Part shown: positions 5,961 through 13,603 of the stretch, one piece after another
Layout: each line of letters opens with the position of its first letter
Numbering within the stretch: position 1 is the stretch's first letter
Assembly: GCA_021820825.1 (NCBI GenBank)
Contig: JAKADD010000002.1
Location: 4,462-21,544 of the forward strand
DNA from: Bacillota bacterium
GTDB lineage: Bacteria; Bacillota; Bacilli; Alicyclobacillales; SLC66
Reading direction: 5' to 3'
DNA: 17,083 nt
Notes under the pieces: generated by a model
Databases searched by the model: none
What the model was told of the DNA's origin: nothing
Seen by the model: the letters and a program-made list of their open reading frames with translations, nothing else
Program-made: the position numbers and the translations under genes

Positions 5961-7475
5961 CTACATGCGCATACGTGCGACCAGAGACTGCTTTAACTCC
6001 CACAATTGCGGGCTGAGATCGACATGGTAGACGTGGGGATTTTTCGGACGCAGCGTCTCTCTGGGCAATGTTTGCAATTCCGCGCGCGCAAAGGAACGAA
6101 TCTCTTCGATCGTAGGCAGGTCATACACAATCTCGCCATCAACGAAGATCGGTTGCAACAGTTCTCGGACAGTATAGTCGCTGATTGTTTTTTTCTTGTA
6201 CGTGTGCACGGGATCGAACAGGTGCACCGGTTCGCCTTGCGGCGCCGGTTCGCTGTCAAGCATGATCAAATCCGCGCTCGCCATCCCGTCCACGTAGAAA
6301 CGCAAGACTTTTTTCTTGCCGGGATTCGTCACTTTCACCGGGTTCTCAGACACTTTAATGCGGGGAACAAACTGGCCGTCTTCTTCTTCAGCCGCCAGTT
6401 TGTAGACGCCTCCGAGCGCCGGACAGTCTTTCGCCGTGATCAGAGCCGTTCCGACCCCCCAGCCGTCGATCGCGGCGCCCTGCAGCATCAGATCGCGTAT
6501 GGTGTCTTCGTCAAGATCATCCGAGACGATAATCTGGGTGGAGTGAAACCCCGCCGCGTTCAAACGCTTGCGTGCTTCCTTTGACAGATAGGACAGGTCT
6601 CCGGAATCGATGCGCACGGCCAGCAGATCCTGACCGCGCGCGCGCAATTCCCGCCCCACTGTGATGGCGTTTGGAATGCCTGACCGCAGCACATCGTATG
6701 TATCGACAAGCAGGACGGTGCGCAGCGGGAACGCTTCTGCGTATGCGCGAAACGCGTCCAATTCCGAGTCAAAGCTTTGAATCCAGCTGTGCGCCTGCGT
6801 TCCTGCAACGGGAATCTGGAAGTTGTATCCCGCCGCCACGTTGCTGGTGCTGGCGCAGCCGCCGATGTAGGAAGCGCGCGCGCCAAAAATCGCGGCGTCA
6901 GCGTTCTGGGCGCGGCGCAGTCCGAACTCGCTGGTCGGGTGCGTATCCTCAACCACCCCGCCCCGCGTAGCCTGCACAATACGCGCGGCTTTTGTCGCGA
7001 TCAGGCTCTGGTGATTGATGAAGCAGAGCAGCGCCGATTCAATCAACTGCAGTTCAAAGATTCGCCCCTCCATCCGCACCAGTGGTTCGTTCGGGAACAC
7101 GATACTGCCCTCGGGAACCGCATGCATGGTTCCCGTAAAACGAAAATCCTCCAGGTGCCGCAAAAACCCGTCGTCAAATAACCCTGTCTCCTGCAAATAC
7201 GCGATTTCTTCAGGATAAAACCGCAGCGTATGCAGATACACAACCGCCTGCTCCAGACCTGCGCAGATCACGTAACCGTTATCACAGGGATTGGCCCGAT
7301 AAAAGAGATCGAATATGGAACGCCTGTTCATGCGACCGCTCTTATAATACCCATACATCATGGTCAACTGGTATAAATCCGTGAGCAACCCTTCCCGTCG
7401 ATCTCGGTAAACCGGAAGCGTCGCAACCGCATCGATGCGTGTACCGCTGTTCCCCGCCCTGTTGTCCTCAGTCAT
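5961..7475 (-). CDS. pncB: nicotinate phosphoribosyltransferase
   Basis: This enzyme converts nicotinate, PRPP and ATP to nicotinate mononucleotide, the entry step of the Preiss-Handler NAD salvage route in the cytosol. Family hallmarks are present: LLTDLYQLTMMYGYY at the N-terminus (30-44), EDTHPTSEFGLRRAQ (176-190), the phosphorylated-histidine motif GTQAHSWI with H229, VDTYDV (258-262), the phosphoribosyl site RIDSGDL (288-294), SDDLDE and GVGTALITAKD. The C-terminal region is complete, and 504 residues is normal for the long bacterial type. I chose the ATG at 7475 because GGGGG lies 8 nt upstream; a GTG at 7484 is too close to that site. It starts 27 bp after the suhB-like stop codon, so the two are probably co-transcribed. 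It converges with the beta-lactamase-like gene, with only 22 bp between stop codons and no obvious terminator. Confidence 0.95.
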   Translation of the reverse strand: MTEDNRAGNSGTRIDAVATLPVYRDRREGLLTDLYQLTMMYGYYKSGRMNRRSIFDLFYRANPCDNGYVICAGLEQAVVYLHTLRFYPEEIAYLQETGLFDDGFLRHLEDFRFTGTMHAVPEGSIVFPNEPLVRMEGRIFELQLIESALLCFINHQSLIATKAARIVQATRGGVVEDTHPTSEFGLRRAQNADAAIFGARASYIGGCASTSNVAAGYNFQIPVAGTQAHSWIQSFDSELDAFRAYAEAFPLRTVLLVDTYDVLRSGIPNAITVGRELRARGQDLLAVRIDSGDLSYLSKEARKRLNAAGFHSTQIIVSDDLDEDTIRDLMLQGAAIDGWGVGTALITAKDCPALGGVYKLAAEEEDGQFVPRIKVSENPVKVTNPGKKKVLRFYVDGMASADLIMLDSEPAPQGEPVHLFDPVHTYKKKTISDYTVRELLQPIFVDGEIVYDLPTIEEIRSFARAELQTLPRETLRPKNPHVYHVDLSPQLWELKQSLVARMRM

Positions 7476-7502
7476 TCCGAACACCCCCTGAATCCATCCT
7501 GG

Positions 7503-8312
7503 TCAGTCCATGTCAAGATCGAGCAGCAACTGGCGATGGATGCGCCCGTTCGTCGCCGCCACATGGCGTGTTTCAAGAGTGTACGGAGCGCCTTTGACAT
7601 CCGTGATCTCGCCCCCCGCAGCCTTGATCAGCACGGCCCCTGCGAGCAGATCCCAGGCATTCAGGTCATTCTCCCAAAATCCGTCCAGTCTTCCCGCCGC
7701 CACATACGCCAGATGCAGGGCTGCGGAGCCGAAAGCGCGCACGTTTCGCGCATGTTGTCCGAACCGTCTGATCTGCTCGGCGTTCTTTCCCCGATATGCC
7801 CCCGTCGGGAATCCGCTGGCCAGCAGCGCAGTGGAGAGATCATCCACATCCGAAACGCGCAGTGGCGCCTCGTTCAGCATGGCCCCCTGACCCTGGACTC
7901 CTGTGAACATCTCATCCCGCATGGGATCATAAATCACCCCGACGACTGCTTCGCCCGCAACCACAAGACCGATGGAGACGGCGCATGCCGGCAATCCGCG
8001 AATGAAATTGAGCGTGCCGTCGATCGGGTCCACGACCCACAGAAAACGCCGATCCGCTTCCTGCGCCGCCAGCGTTGCGGCGTCCGCTCCCGGCGCCACG
8101 GTCTCTTCCCCTAAAAACGAACTGTCGGGATACATTTGACTCAGAAAATCAAAAATGACATCCTGACAGGCTTTGTCCACTTCCGTGACGAGATCATGCG
8201 GCGAAGATTTGGTCAATGTCTGTTCCGGCCGGCCGATAAAGCGTCTGATCAGTTCACCCGCCACTCGAGCAGCTTCCATCGCTGACTGCCTTGCCTCCTC
8301 AAGATCCAACAC
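7503..8312 (-). CDS. inositol monophosphatase family protein (SuhB-like)
   Basis: A Mg2+-dependent, Li+-sensitive-type phosphatase of the IMPase/FBPase superfamily, 269 residues. Metal ligands are visible: E69-E70 in FLGEE, D95 and D98 in the signature WVVDPIDGTLNF (92-103), and D221 in NAWDLLAGAVLIKAAGG (218-234). K35/D46 contribute to the N-terminal TEVDKACQ region. Members hydrolyse inositol-1-phosphate or related sugar phosphates, and some act on NADP or on PAP. The exact substrate cannot be read from sequence, so I give no gene symbol. The GTG at 8312 fits the family N-terminus (LDLEEARQSAMEAARVAGELI) with AAAGG about 10 nt upstream; the frame continues to 8360 without support. It is followed after 27 bp by pncB. 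The 225 bp upstream, up to hutH, presumably holds its promoter, but I could not pick one confidently. Confidence 0.92.
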   Translation of the reverse strand: MLDLEEARQSAMEAARVAGELIRRFIGRPEQTLTKSSPHDLVTEVDKACQDVIFDFLSQMYPDSSFLGEETVAPGADAATLAAQEADRRFLWVVDPIDGTLNFIRGLPACAVSIGLVVAGEAVVGVIYDPMRDEMFTGVQGQGAMLNEAPLRVSDVDDLSTALLASGFPTGAYRGKNAEQIRRFGQHARNVRAFGSAALHLAYVAAGRLDGFWENDLNAWDLLAGAVLIKAAGGEITDVKGAPYTLETRHVAATNGRIHRQLLLDLDMD

Positions 8313-8537
8313 CCGTTCACAACCTTTCCAAAATGGATGGACTCCCTCTTTTGCGCGCAACCAAGCAGAACACTGCCCCAGAACATTCTATCACACGCGT
8401 CACCCATACACCCTGCGATTGGTGTTCCAAGACGGGTTCGTGTATCCGGAGCATGTCCTGCTCTCTCATGCACGGCCGACTGACCGCTCAAAGATGGACG
8501 GCTTGGCCGTAACCGACAGAAGGCGCGTGCGCCGCAA

Positions 8538-10088
8538 CTACAGCACGACCGCTTCTTCCGTCATTGCAGGCAGTTCCCGCAACTCCAGAAAGGCTCCTGC
8601 AAGCGCCTCAATCTCTTCCGACAGAGTGCGATCTTCGCGGACAGCGGGCACGTATGCGCGAATCATTCTATAGAGTTTCGCGGTGCGCGGCGCCAGCAAT
8701 TCAGCCATTTCCTGCAGATCGATCGCCTCCGCGGCCGCGATGGCCTCGATGGCCAGGACCATCGCCGTGTTCTGGACGATGCTGGCCACTTGCCGCGCCG
8801 CCGTCGTGCCCATGGAAACATGATCCTCCTGACCCGCAGAAGAGGGAATCGAGTCCACACTCGCGGGATGCGCAAGCACCTTATTCTCCGAGACCAGAGA
8901 CGCCGCGACATACTGCAGAATCATAAGCCCCGACGACAGTCCCGGACTGCGCGCCAAAAACGCGGACAGGCCGCTCAAATTGGGATTGACCAGACGCTCC
9001 GTCCGACGTTCGGAAATATCCGCCATCTCCGCGACCGCCAGCTTCAGGAAGTCCATCGCAAGCGCCACTGGCTGCCCGTGAAAGTGTCCGCCCGATATCA
9101 CTTTGCCCGTATCGCTGAATACTAGCGGATTGTCTGTCGCCGCGTTTTGTTCAACCACCAGCACCCGCTTCACATAATCAGCCGCCTGACGGCTCGCTCC
9201 ATGCACTTGCGGCATGCAGCGCAGACTGTACGCATCCTGTACCCGCACTTCTCCCTGCGCCGTGATCAGACGACTGCCCTGCAGCCAGGCGCGCAAAGAC
9301 GTCGCCGCCTGTTCCTGGCCGACGTGCGGCCGCAGCGCGTGCAATTCCCGCGCAAACGCGTCCTGCACACCGCGCAGAGCCTCAAACGTCAGGGCGCCGA
9401 CGCCGTCAGCCAGTCCGATCAGATAATCGGCTCGCAGCCAGGCCAGGACACCGATCGCCGTCATGACCTGTGTGCCATTGATCAGCGCCAGCCCTTCTTT
9501 CGCCTGCAGGGTAAGCGGGCGCAGACCCGCGCGCAGCAGGGCGTCGGCGCCCGGCAACCAGTCGCCGCGGTACTCTGCCTTGCCTTCTCCCATGAGCACC
9601 AGCGCCAGGTGAGCAAGCGGAGCCAAATCGCCGCTCGCTCCAAGCGATCCCTGAGACGGGATGCGGGGATGCACACCCGCATTCAGGCAGTCGACCAGAA
9701 GCGTAAGCGTCTCCTCGCGAATACCCGAATACCCTTTAACCAACGCATTGGCCCGCAACAGCATGATCGCACGCACCGTCTCGACAGGCAGCGGTTCGCC
9801 GACAGCGCAGGCGTGACTGCGGATCAGATTGCGCTGCAACACGACAGTCTCGGCTTCTGGAATGGTGATGTCGGCGAGCCGGCCAAACCCCGTGTTGACC
9901 CCATACACGGGCCTTCCTTCCTGCACGAGAGTCTCCACGGTGCGGCGGCTCGCGCGAATGCGCGGCCAGGCCGAAGCCGCCACCGCCACACGCACAGACA
10001 GCTGTTCCGGCCCGTGCGCGGCGGATGCGACGTTCCACACATCCTCCAGCGTCAGGTGCTCGCCAGTCAATTCAATCACAGTCGCCAT
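8538..10088 (-). CDS. hutH: histidine ammonia-lyase
   Basis: Catalyses non-oxidative deamination of L-histidine to urocanate and ammonia, the first step of histidine utilisation, in the cytosol. The MIO prosthetic group forms from A151-S152-G153 in GSLGASGDLAPLAHLAL. Catalytic Y63 lies in VYGVNTGFG (62-69), and SHACAVGEPL (91-100) supplies the histidine-selective pocket residue. QEDHVSMG carries the Glu typical of histidine rather than phenylalanine lyases. The length (516) is normal. The ATG at 10088 is preceded by AAAGGAG (10104-10098). No hutU, hutI, hutG or hutP is visible beside it, unlike the usual operon. It is preceded by its own promoter and a leader with an intrinsic terminator (10119-10266), suggesting regulated read-through. 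Tyrosine lyase activity cannot be excluded, but histidine lyase is much the better match. Confidence 0.95.
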   Translation of the reverse strand: MATVIELTGEHLTLEDVWNVASAAHGPEQLSVRVAVAASAWPRIRASRRTVETLVQEGRPVYGVNTGFGRLADITIPEAETVVLQRNLIRSHACAVGEPLPVETVRAIMLLRANALVKGYSGIREETLTLLVDCLNAGVHPRIPSQGSLGASGDLAPLAHLALVLMGEGKAEYRGDWLPGADALLRAGLRPLTLQAKEGLALINGTQVMTAIGVLAWLRADYLIGLADGVGALTFEALRGVQDAFARELHALRPHVGQEQAATSLRAWLQGSRLITAQGEVRVQDAYSLRCMPQVHGASRQAADYVKRVLVVEQNAATDNPLVFSDTGKVISGGHFHGQPVALAMDFLKLAVAEMADISERRTERLVNPNLSGLSAFLARSPGLSSGLMILQYVAASLVSENKVLAHPASVDSIPSSAGQEDHVSMGTTAARQVASIVQNTAMVLAIEAIAAAEAIDLQEMAELLAPRTAKLYRMIRAYVPAVREDRTLSEEIEALAGAFLELRELPAMTEEAVVL

Positions 10089-10118
10089 GACAGTTCACTC
10101 CTTTACCTTGGCAGAGAG

Positions 10119-10160
10119 AAAAAGAAAAACCGCGGAATGAGTCGTATGCTCATCCCGCGG
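10119..10160 (-). terminator. intrinsic terminator / attenuator in the hutH leader
   Basis: On the minus strand CCGCGG-G-ATGAG (10160-10149) pairs with CTCAT-T-CCGCGG (10141-10130) around a 7-nt loop. The central G·U wobble makes a continuous 12-bp RNA stem. It is followed at once by TTTTTCTTTTT (10129-10119). On the plus strand the same position is an A·C mismatch and no T-run follows, so it acts on minus-strand transcripts. It lies between the hutH promoter and the hutH ribosome binding site, which begins 14 nt after the T-run, leaving no room for another promoter. It could also end read-through from the S9 peptidase gene. Confidence 0.85.
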
Positions 10161-10209
10161 CCACTTCGCCGATATGCGGTTGTAAGACTCGCCTGCTGCG
10201 CGGTCGCAT
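10150..10209 (-). CDS. possible 19-residue leader peptide of hutH
   Basis: A short frame starts at the ATG at 10209, with AAAGGG 9 nt upstream, about 20 nt after the predicted transcription start. It encodes an Arg-rich peptide beginning MRPRSRRV, with five Arg-type positions clustered in the first eight codons (including CGA and AGG codons) and a single His codon (CAT, 10176-10174). Its TGA (10152-10150) lies inside the 5' arm of the terminator stem, so a translating ribosome would block the hairpin. There is no run of His codons as in classic his attenuators. The frame may be chance; position and ribosome binding site are the only support. Confidence 0.35.
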   Translation of the reverse strand: MRPRSRRVLQPHIGEVAAG

Positions 10210-10236
10210 CTCTTTCCGCCCTTTCCAATCACTCAT

Positions 10237-10266
10237 ATCATAGGGGAAAAAGCGACGCAATGTCAA
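10237..10266 (-). promoter_or_regulatory. SigA-type promoter for hutH
   Basis: On the minus strand a perfect -35 TTGACA (10266-10261) and a -10 TATGAT (10242-10237, 5 of 6 to consensus) are 18 nt apart. The promoter begins 13 bp after the S9 peptidase stop codon. The predicted start near 10230 gives a hutH 5' leader of about 140 nt that contains the terminator. This is the best promoter match in the window. Confidence 0.75.
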
Positions 10267-10278
10267 ATCCGCAGGGGA

Positions 10279-12354
10279 TCACACAAAGCGTTCGAACCAT
10301 TCTGTCATGTATCGATAGCGCTCCACCCGCAACTGCGGATGACCCGTCCGCGACAGGTCGTGGCTGGCTTTTGGAAAGCGGACGAACTCCACCTGCCTGT
10401 CGAGCACACGCAAGGCGACATACAGTTGCTCCGCCTGTTCGATGGGACAGCGCAAATCGTCCTCACCATGCAGGATGAGCAGCGGCGTTTGCACCGCCGA
10501 AGCGTATTTGAGCGGGGAATGATTCCACAGTTTCTCTATGTCGGTCCAGTCTGTCTGGTGTGATGACCATTTCATCTCCCATTCGGTAAAAAAGAAGCCG
10601 ATGTCGCTGACGCCGTTGAAACTGATCCAGTTGGAGATGGAACGCTGCGTAACAGCCGCCTTGAAGCGGTTGCTGTGGCCCACGATCCAGTTGGTCATGA
10701 AGCCGCCGTACGATCCGCCCGTCACCCCCATGCGGTCGCCGTCGAGAGTTGGCCAGGCAGTCAGGGCGGAATCGAGAATGGCCATGATGTCGCGATAGTC
10801 CCCGCCGCCGTAATCGCCGCGGCAAGCGTCCACAAACGCCTGCCCATATCCGCAGCTCCCCCGCGGGTTGCCATAGACAACGGCAAACCCAGCAGCCGCG
10901 AGCAACTGGAATTCGAACACGAACGACCAGGAATACATCGCGTGCGGTCCGCCATGCACCTGCAATACAACAGGCGTCTTTGCCGGTTCGGACCAGTTTC
11001 CGTTCGACTGCTGCGGCATCATGCACCACCCTTGCAGTTCCCGGCCCTCTTCGCCAGAAACGATAAACGGTGTGACCGGCGCGATGATCCGTTCCTGCAG
11101 CCACTCATTTGCTGCGGTCAGTTGGCGCTCTGTCACATGATCGGGTTCCAGATAATATAGATTGTTGGGAACCCCTGGATCGGTCGCCGCAAACACGATG
11201 CCGCCCGTACGCGCGCAGTAGTCATAGGTGAACACTTCACGCTCACCCTGGACGACCGGCATAACGCGTCCATCACGATAGAAGAAAGCGAGCGACACGG
11301 ATCCCTCTGCGCTGTACGGCGCCAGCACAGCGTCTCCAGCCGCCGTGAACAGCGGGCCTGGCGTATGCTCGTGTCCGCGCATGTCACTCATTCCAGACGC
11401 TGCCAGTTCGTAGACAAAGTCACGCGGCGACAGGCGAGCCAGTGTTCCCTTTTCAATATTCGCGATATAAACGACCGTTTGCGTCGCGCCTGCGAATTCC
11501 ATATTATTTCCAAAACAGGCGACTTCCTGACCATCAGGAGAAAATACCGGGGCGCCCAGCGACAGCGTTCCATCCGATATTTTCACACTGTCGCCGGTTG
11601 CCAGTTCCAGCACATACAGATCACTGAAAAACAGGCGATCATCCGAATCGCGCCTGCTCGTATAGGCGATCTTTTCGCCGTCAGGCGAGCAGCAGAACGC
11701 ATCCACATGAAATGGACCTTCTGTCAGCACTCGCACAGCTGACGTGGCCAGGTCAACCATCGCCAACTGCGTGTATGTTCCGTTCCACAGTCCGTCGCCG
11801 TCGGATTTGTAGAACAGCCGCTTCACCTCATAGGGTGTCGGACGTTTTTTGTCAGCATCCTCATGCTCTCCCGTTCGCAAAGGAGTTCCCGAGCCAGCGT
11901 CGCCATGCTGATCCGCTCCGGAAACCAGATGGCCAGGCGCGTCTGACGTGTACGCCGCCTGTTCTCCCTGTTTGATCTGCAACAGTACGAACAGCCGGTC
12001 GCCTCCAGGACTTATCACTGCCTGCGTGACTCCACCCTTGATAAACGTAACCTGCCGCGCCTCTCCGCCCATCAGGGGGAGCACGAAGGCCTGTGTGTCC
12101 TCTGCGCGATCGGACAACAGCACGATTGCGTCATCGCTGATATCCGCAATCTGATCCTTATGCTTGCCCTGAGTAAAAGCCGCGGCGATTCCCGTAGCGA
12201 TATCCGCGACAAAGATTTCCCGCCTGTACCCCTGACGGTCACTGGCCACTGTTTTTTTTACATAGGCAAAACGCGTTCCGTCAGGCGTCACACGCGGTGC
12301 GCCCAGCCATTCAAACCGATACAGATCCTCTCTGTCAAACGGCGTCTGCTTCAT
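10279..12354 (-). CDS. S9 family peptidase (prolyl oligopeptidase / acylaminoacyl-peptidase type)
   Basis: A 691-residue serine peptidase acting on short peptides, predicted cytosolic because no signal peptide is seen. The first roughly 420 residues are WD40/beta-propeller-like repeats (RVTPDGTRFAYV, CCSPDGEKIAYTS, VFSPDGQEVACF). They gate the C-terminal alpha/beta-hydrolase domain, which begins near LQVHGGPHAMYSW. The catalytic triad is visible: S548 in TGGSYGGFM, D633 in LHGEDDLRCP and H665 in FPKASHDLS. HGGPH supplies the oxyanion region. An acidic, low-complexity insertion interrupts the propeller near residues 140-170 (GADQHGDAGSG through DADKKRPTP). The ATG at 12354 has GGAGGTG 7 nt upstream; the frame opens at 12435 without support. 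It diverges from the diguanylate cyclase gene and precedes hutH by 190 bp. Exact peptide specificity is not readable. Confidence 0.93.
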   Translation of the reverse strand: MKQTPFDREDLYRFEWLGAPRVTPDGTRFAYVKKTVASDRQGYRREIFVADIATGIAAAFTQGKHKDQIADISDDAIVLLSDRAEDTQAFVLPLMGGEARQVTFIKGGVTQAVISPGGDRLFVLLQIKQGEQAAYTSDAPGHLVSGADQHGDAGSGTPLRTGEHEDADKKRPTPYEVKRLFYKSDGDGLWNGTYTQLAMVDLATSAVRVLTEGPFHVDAFCCSPDGEKIAYTSRRDSDDRLFFSDLYVLELATGDSVKISDGTLSLGAPVFSPDGQEVACFGNNMEFAGATQTVVYIANIEKGTLARLSPRDFVYELAASGMSDMRGHEHTPGPLFTAAGDAVLAPYSAEGSVSLAFFYRDGRVMPVVQGEREVFTYDYCARTGGIVFAATDPGVPNNLYYLEPDHVTERQLTAANEWLQERIIAPVTPFIVSGEEGRELQGWCMMPQQSNGNWSEPAKTPVVLQVHGGPHAMYSWSFVFEFQLLAAAGFAVVYGNPRGSCGYGQAFVDACRGDYGGGDYRDIMAILDSALTAWPTLDGDRMGVTGGSYGGFMTNWIVGHSNRFKAAVTQRSISNWISFNGVSDIGFFFTEWEMKWSSHQTDWTDIEKLWNHSPLKYASAVQTPLLILHGEDDLRCPIEQAEQLYVALRVLDRQVEFVRFPKASHDLSRTGHPQLRVERYRYMTEWFERFV

Positions 12355-12377
12355 ATTCTTGCACCTCCTGTTCACAT

Positions 12378-12407
12378 AGTATAATAATTTCGCAAATCGA
12401 AATTGAA
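12378..12407 (-). promoter_or_regulatory. putative promoter for the S9 peptidase gene
   Basis: On the minus strand TTCAAT (12407-12402) is followed after 18 nt by TATACT (12383-12378). The -10 is a 5 of 6 match; the -35 is weaker. The predicted start is close to the GGAGGTG ribosome binding site, giving a very short leader. The spacer contains the palindrome at 12386-12404. Confidence 0.45.
12386..12404. promoter_or_regulatory. palindromic candidate operator AATTTCG-N5-CGAAATT
   Basis: A perfect 7-bp inverted repeat with a 5-nt centre, located exactly in the spacer and -35 edge of the minus-strand promoter for the S9 peptidase. It ends about 15 bp before the -35 of the plus-strand promoter for the diguanylate cyclase. 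Symmetry and position suit a dimeric repressor. The regulator is not identifiable from sequence. Confidence 0.4.
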
Positions 12408-12419
12408 TCCCTGCAAGTA

Positions 12420-12448
12420 TGTACAAATATTCCACACAAATATATACT
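12420..12448 (+). promoter_or_regulatory. putative promoter for the diguanylate cyclase gene
   Basis: TGTACA (12420-12425) and TATACT (12443-12448) are separated by 17 nt, matching 4 of 6 and 5 of 6 consensus positions. The predicted start near 12456 leaves a 5' leader of about 64 nt that includes a small hairpin CGCTC-ACT-GAGCG at 12483-12495. Confidence 0.5.
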
Positions 12449-12519
12449 GAATCCTATACACCCAGAACGGTCATTGCTTCGTCGCTCACTGAGCGGGCAT
12501 AACTGAGGGGGCATGATTT

Positions 12520-13572
12520 ATGGAAGATTCACAGGCATTGCACGCGGAAATCTCCCGACTGCGCGCACTCAACCGCCTTCTGCAGGCCACACGGGATTCC
12601 CTTCATACGCTGGACATTTTGAACGCGGTTCGCGACCACATCGGAAAACTCGTAGACTTCGACCGCTTTGGCCTGCTCGTTGCGGAGCCGCGAGGGAAAT
12701 ATTGCATTGTGCATGAACTGGTAACAAAAACTGGGCTTAATTTTTGCCCGCCCGGTTCTATCATGCCTATCGCAGGCACCGCCATTGAATGGGTATTCAG
12801 TGAACTGCGTACTCAAGTCAATCACGACCTTGCACAAAAAAAGGAATTTCTCGAAGATGAGACGCTGTACGGCGATCAAATTCGCTCGATCGTACGGGTT
12901 CCACTGTTTAAATCAGGAATGGCGTTTGGCATCATGACCGTCAAGTCGATGGAGCCAAACCACTTTTCAGAAGCCGACATCGCGTTTCTGGAAGATGTCG
13001 GCCTGCAACTCTCCTCTGCGCTGTACGTCTCCAAACTCGTGATGGAGTTAAAATTTCAGGCCTCCACAGATGCTCTGACTGGTGTGTTTAACCGCCGCGC
13101 CCTGCATGAGATCCGAGATCGGCAGGGACTCATGGATTTCCTTGAAGAGTTTGTCATTGATCACGATTTTGAGGATATTCACTCCGTAGCGGTTTTATTG
13201 ATTGATCTTGACGATTTCAAGCTATACAATGACCAGTATGGCCACGATGAAGGAGATCGAAGGCTTGTTGCCTTCGCCCAGATCCTGCGCTACGCAACTC
13301 CGGGTCACCAACTCATTTTTCGTTATGGCGGCGATGAATTTGTGATTGTCTTGCCGAACGCGCTGGAGATTGAAGCCCACAACATCGCCAGTCACATCCG
13401 CCAGACCGCGTACAAAAACGGCGACCATCGCGGACAGCCGATGTCCGTCAGCATTGGCGTGAAACACGATGCCTGGGAAGGACTCTCAAACCTGATTAGC
13501 GAAGCCGATGCAGTCATGTATGACAACAAACGAAGGCGTCAGTTGCAACATCCGGAAGCGAAGCTGTTTTGA
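12520..13572 (+). CDS. GAF-GGDEF diguanylate cyclase
   Basis: Predicted cytosolic enzyme making cyclic di-GMP from two GTP under control of a GAF sensor. Order in 350 residues: short N-terminal coiled region (1-25), GAF domain (about 25-170, with VRDHIGKLVDFDRFGLLV and RSIVRVPLFKSGMAFGIMTV), a connecting helix, then the GGDEF domain (about 180-345). The latter has STDALTGVFNRRAL, metal-site IDLDDF (228-233), NDQYGHDEGD, the signature RYGGDEF with GGDEF at 270-274, and SIGV. The active site is intact. The inhibitory RxxD I-site nine residues before GGDEF is absent (PGHQ at 261-264), so product feedback of the usual kind is not expected. The ATG at 12520 has GAGGGGG about 8 nt upstream. No EAL or HD-GYP domain is visible nearby. 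The GAF ligand is unknown. Confidence 0.93.
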   Translation: MEDSQALHAEISRLRALNRLLQATRDSLHTLDILNAVRDHIGKLVDFDRFGLLVAEPRGKYCIVHELVTKTGLNFCPPGSIMPIAGTAIEWVFSELRTQVNHDLAQKKEFLEDETLYGDQIRSIVRVPLFKSGMAFGIMTVKSMEPNHFSEADIAFLEDVGLQLSSALYVSKLVMELKFQASTDALTGVFNRRALHEIRDRQGLMDFLEEFVIDHDFEDIHSVAVLLIDLDDFKLYNDQYGHDEGDRRLVAFAQILRYATPGHQLIFRYGGDEFVIVLPNALEIEAHNIASHIRQTAYKNGDHRGQPMSVSIGVKHDAWEGLSNLISEADAVMYDNKRRRQLQHPEAKLF

Positions 13573-13603
13573 TTGAATACGAATAAAATTGAGTGAGTGT
13601 AAC

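Noticed and set aside
8313..8537. Promoter TTGGAA-N16-TATGGG and short hairpins between hutH and the suhB-like gene
   Set aside because: The promoter match is poor, and the hairpins (such as ACGGC-CAA-GCCGT near hutH's end) have stems of five bp with only TTT after them.
10119..10165. T-box riboswitch reading of the hutH leader, because AAGTGGCCGCGG resembles the T-box core AGGGTGGNACCGCG
   Set aside because: The core lacks the conserved bases between TGG and CCGCG, and the leader before it is only about 70 nt, far too short for Stem I.
9147..10478. Long plus-strand open frame of 443 codons opposite hutH
   Set aside because: It is the antisense shadow of hutH: Arg/His-rich composition, no ribosome binding site, and it crosses the hutH leader and terminator.
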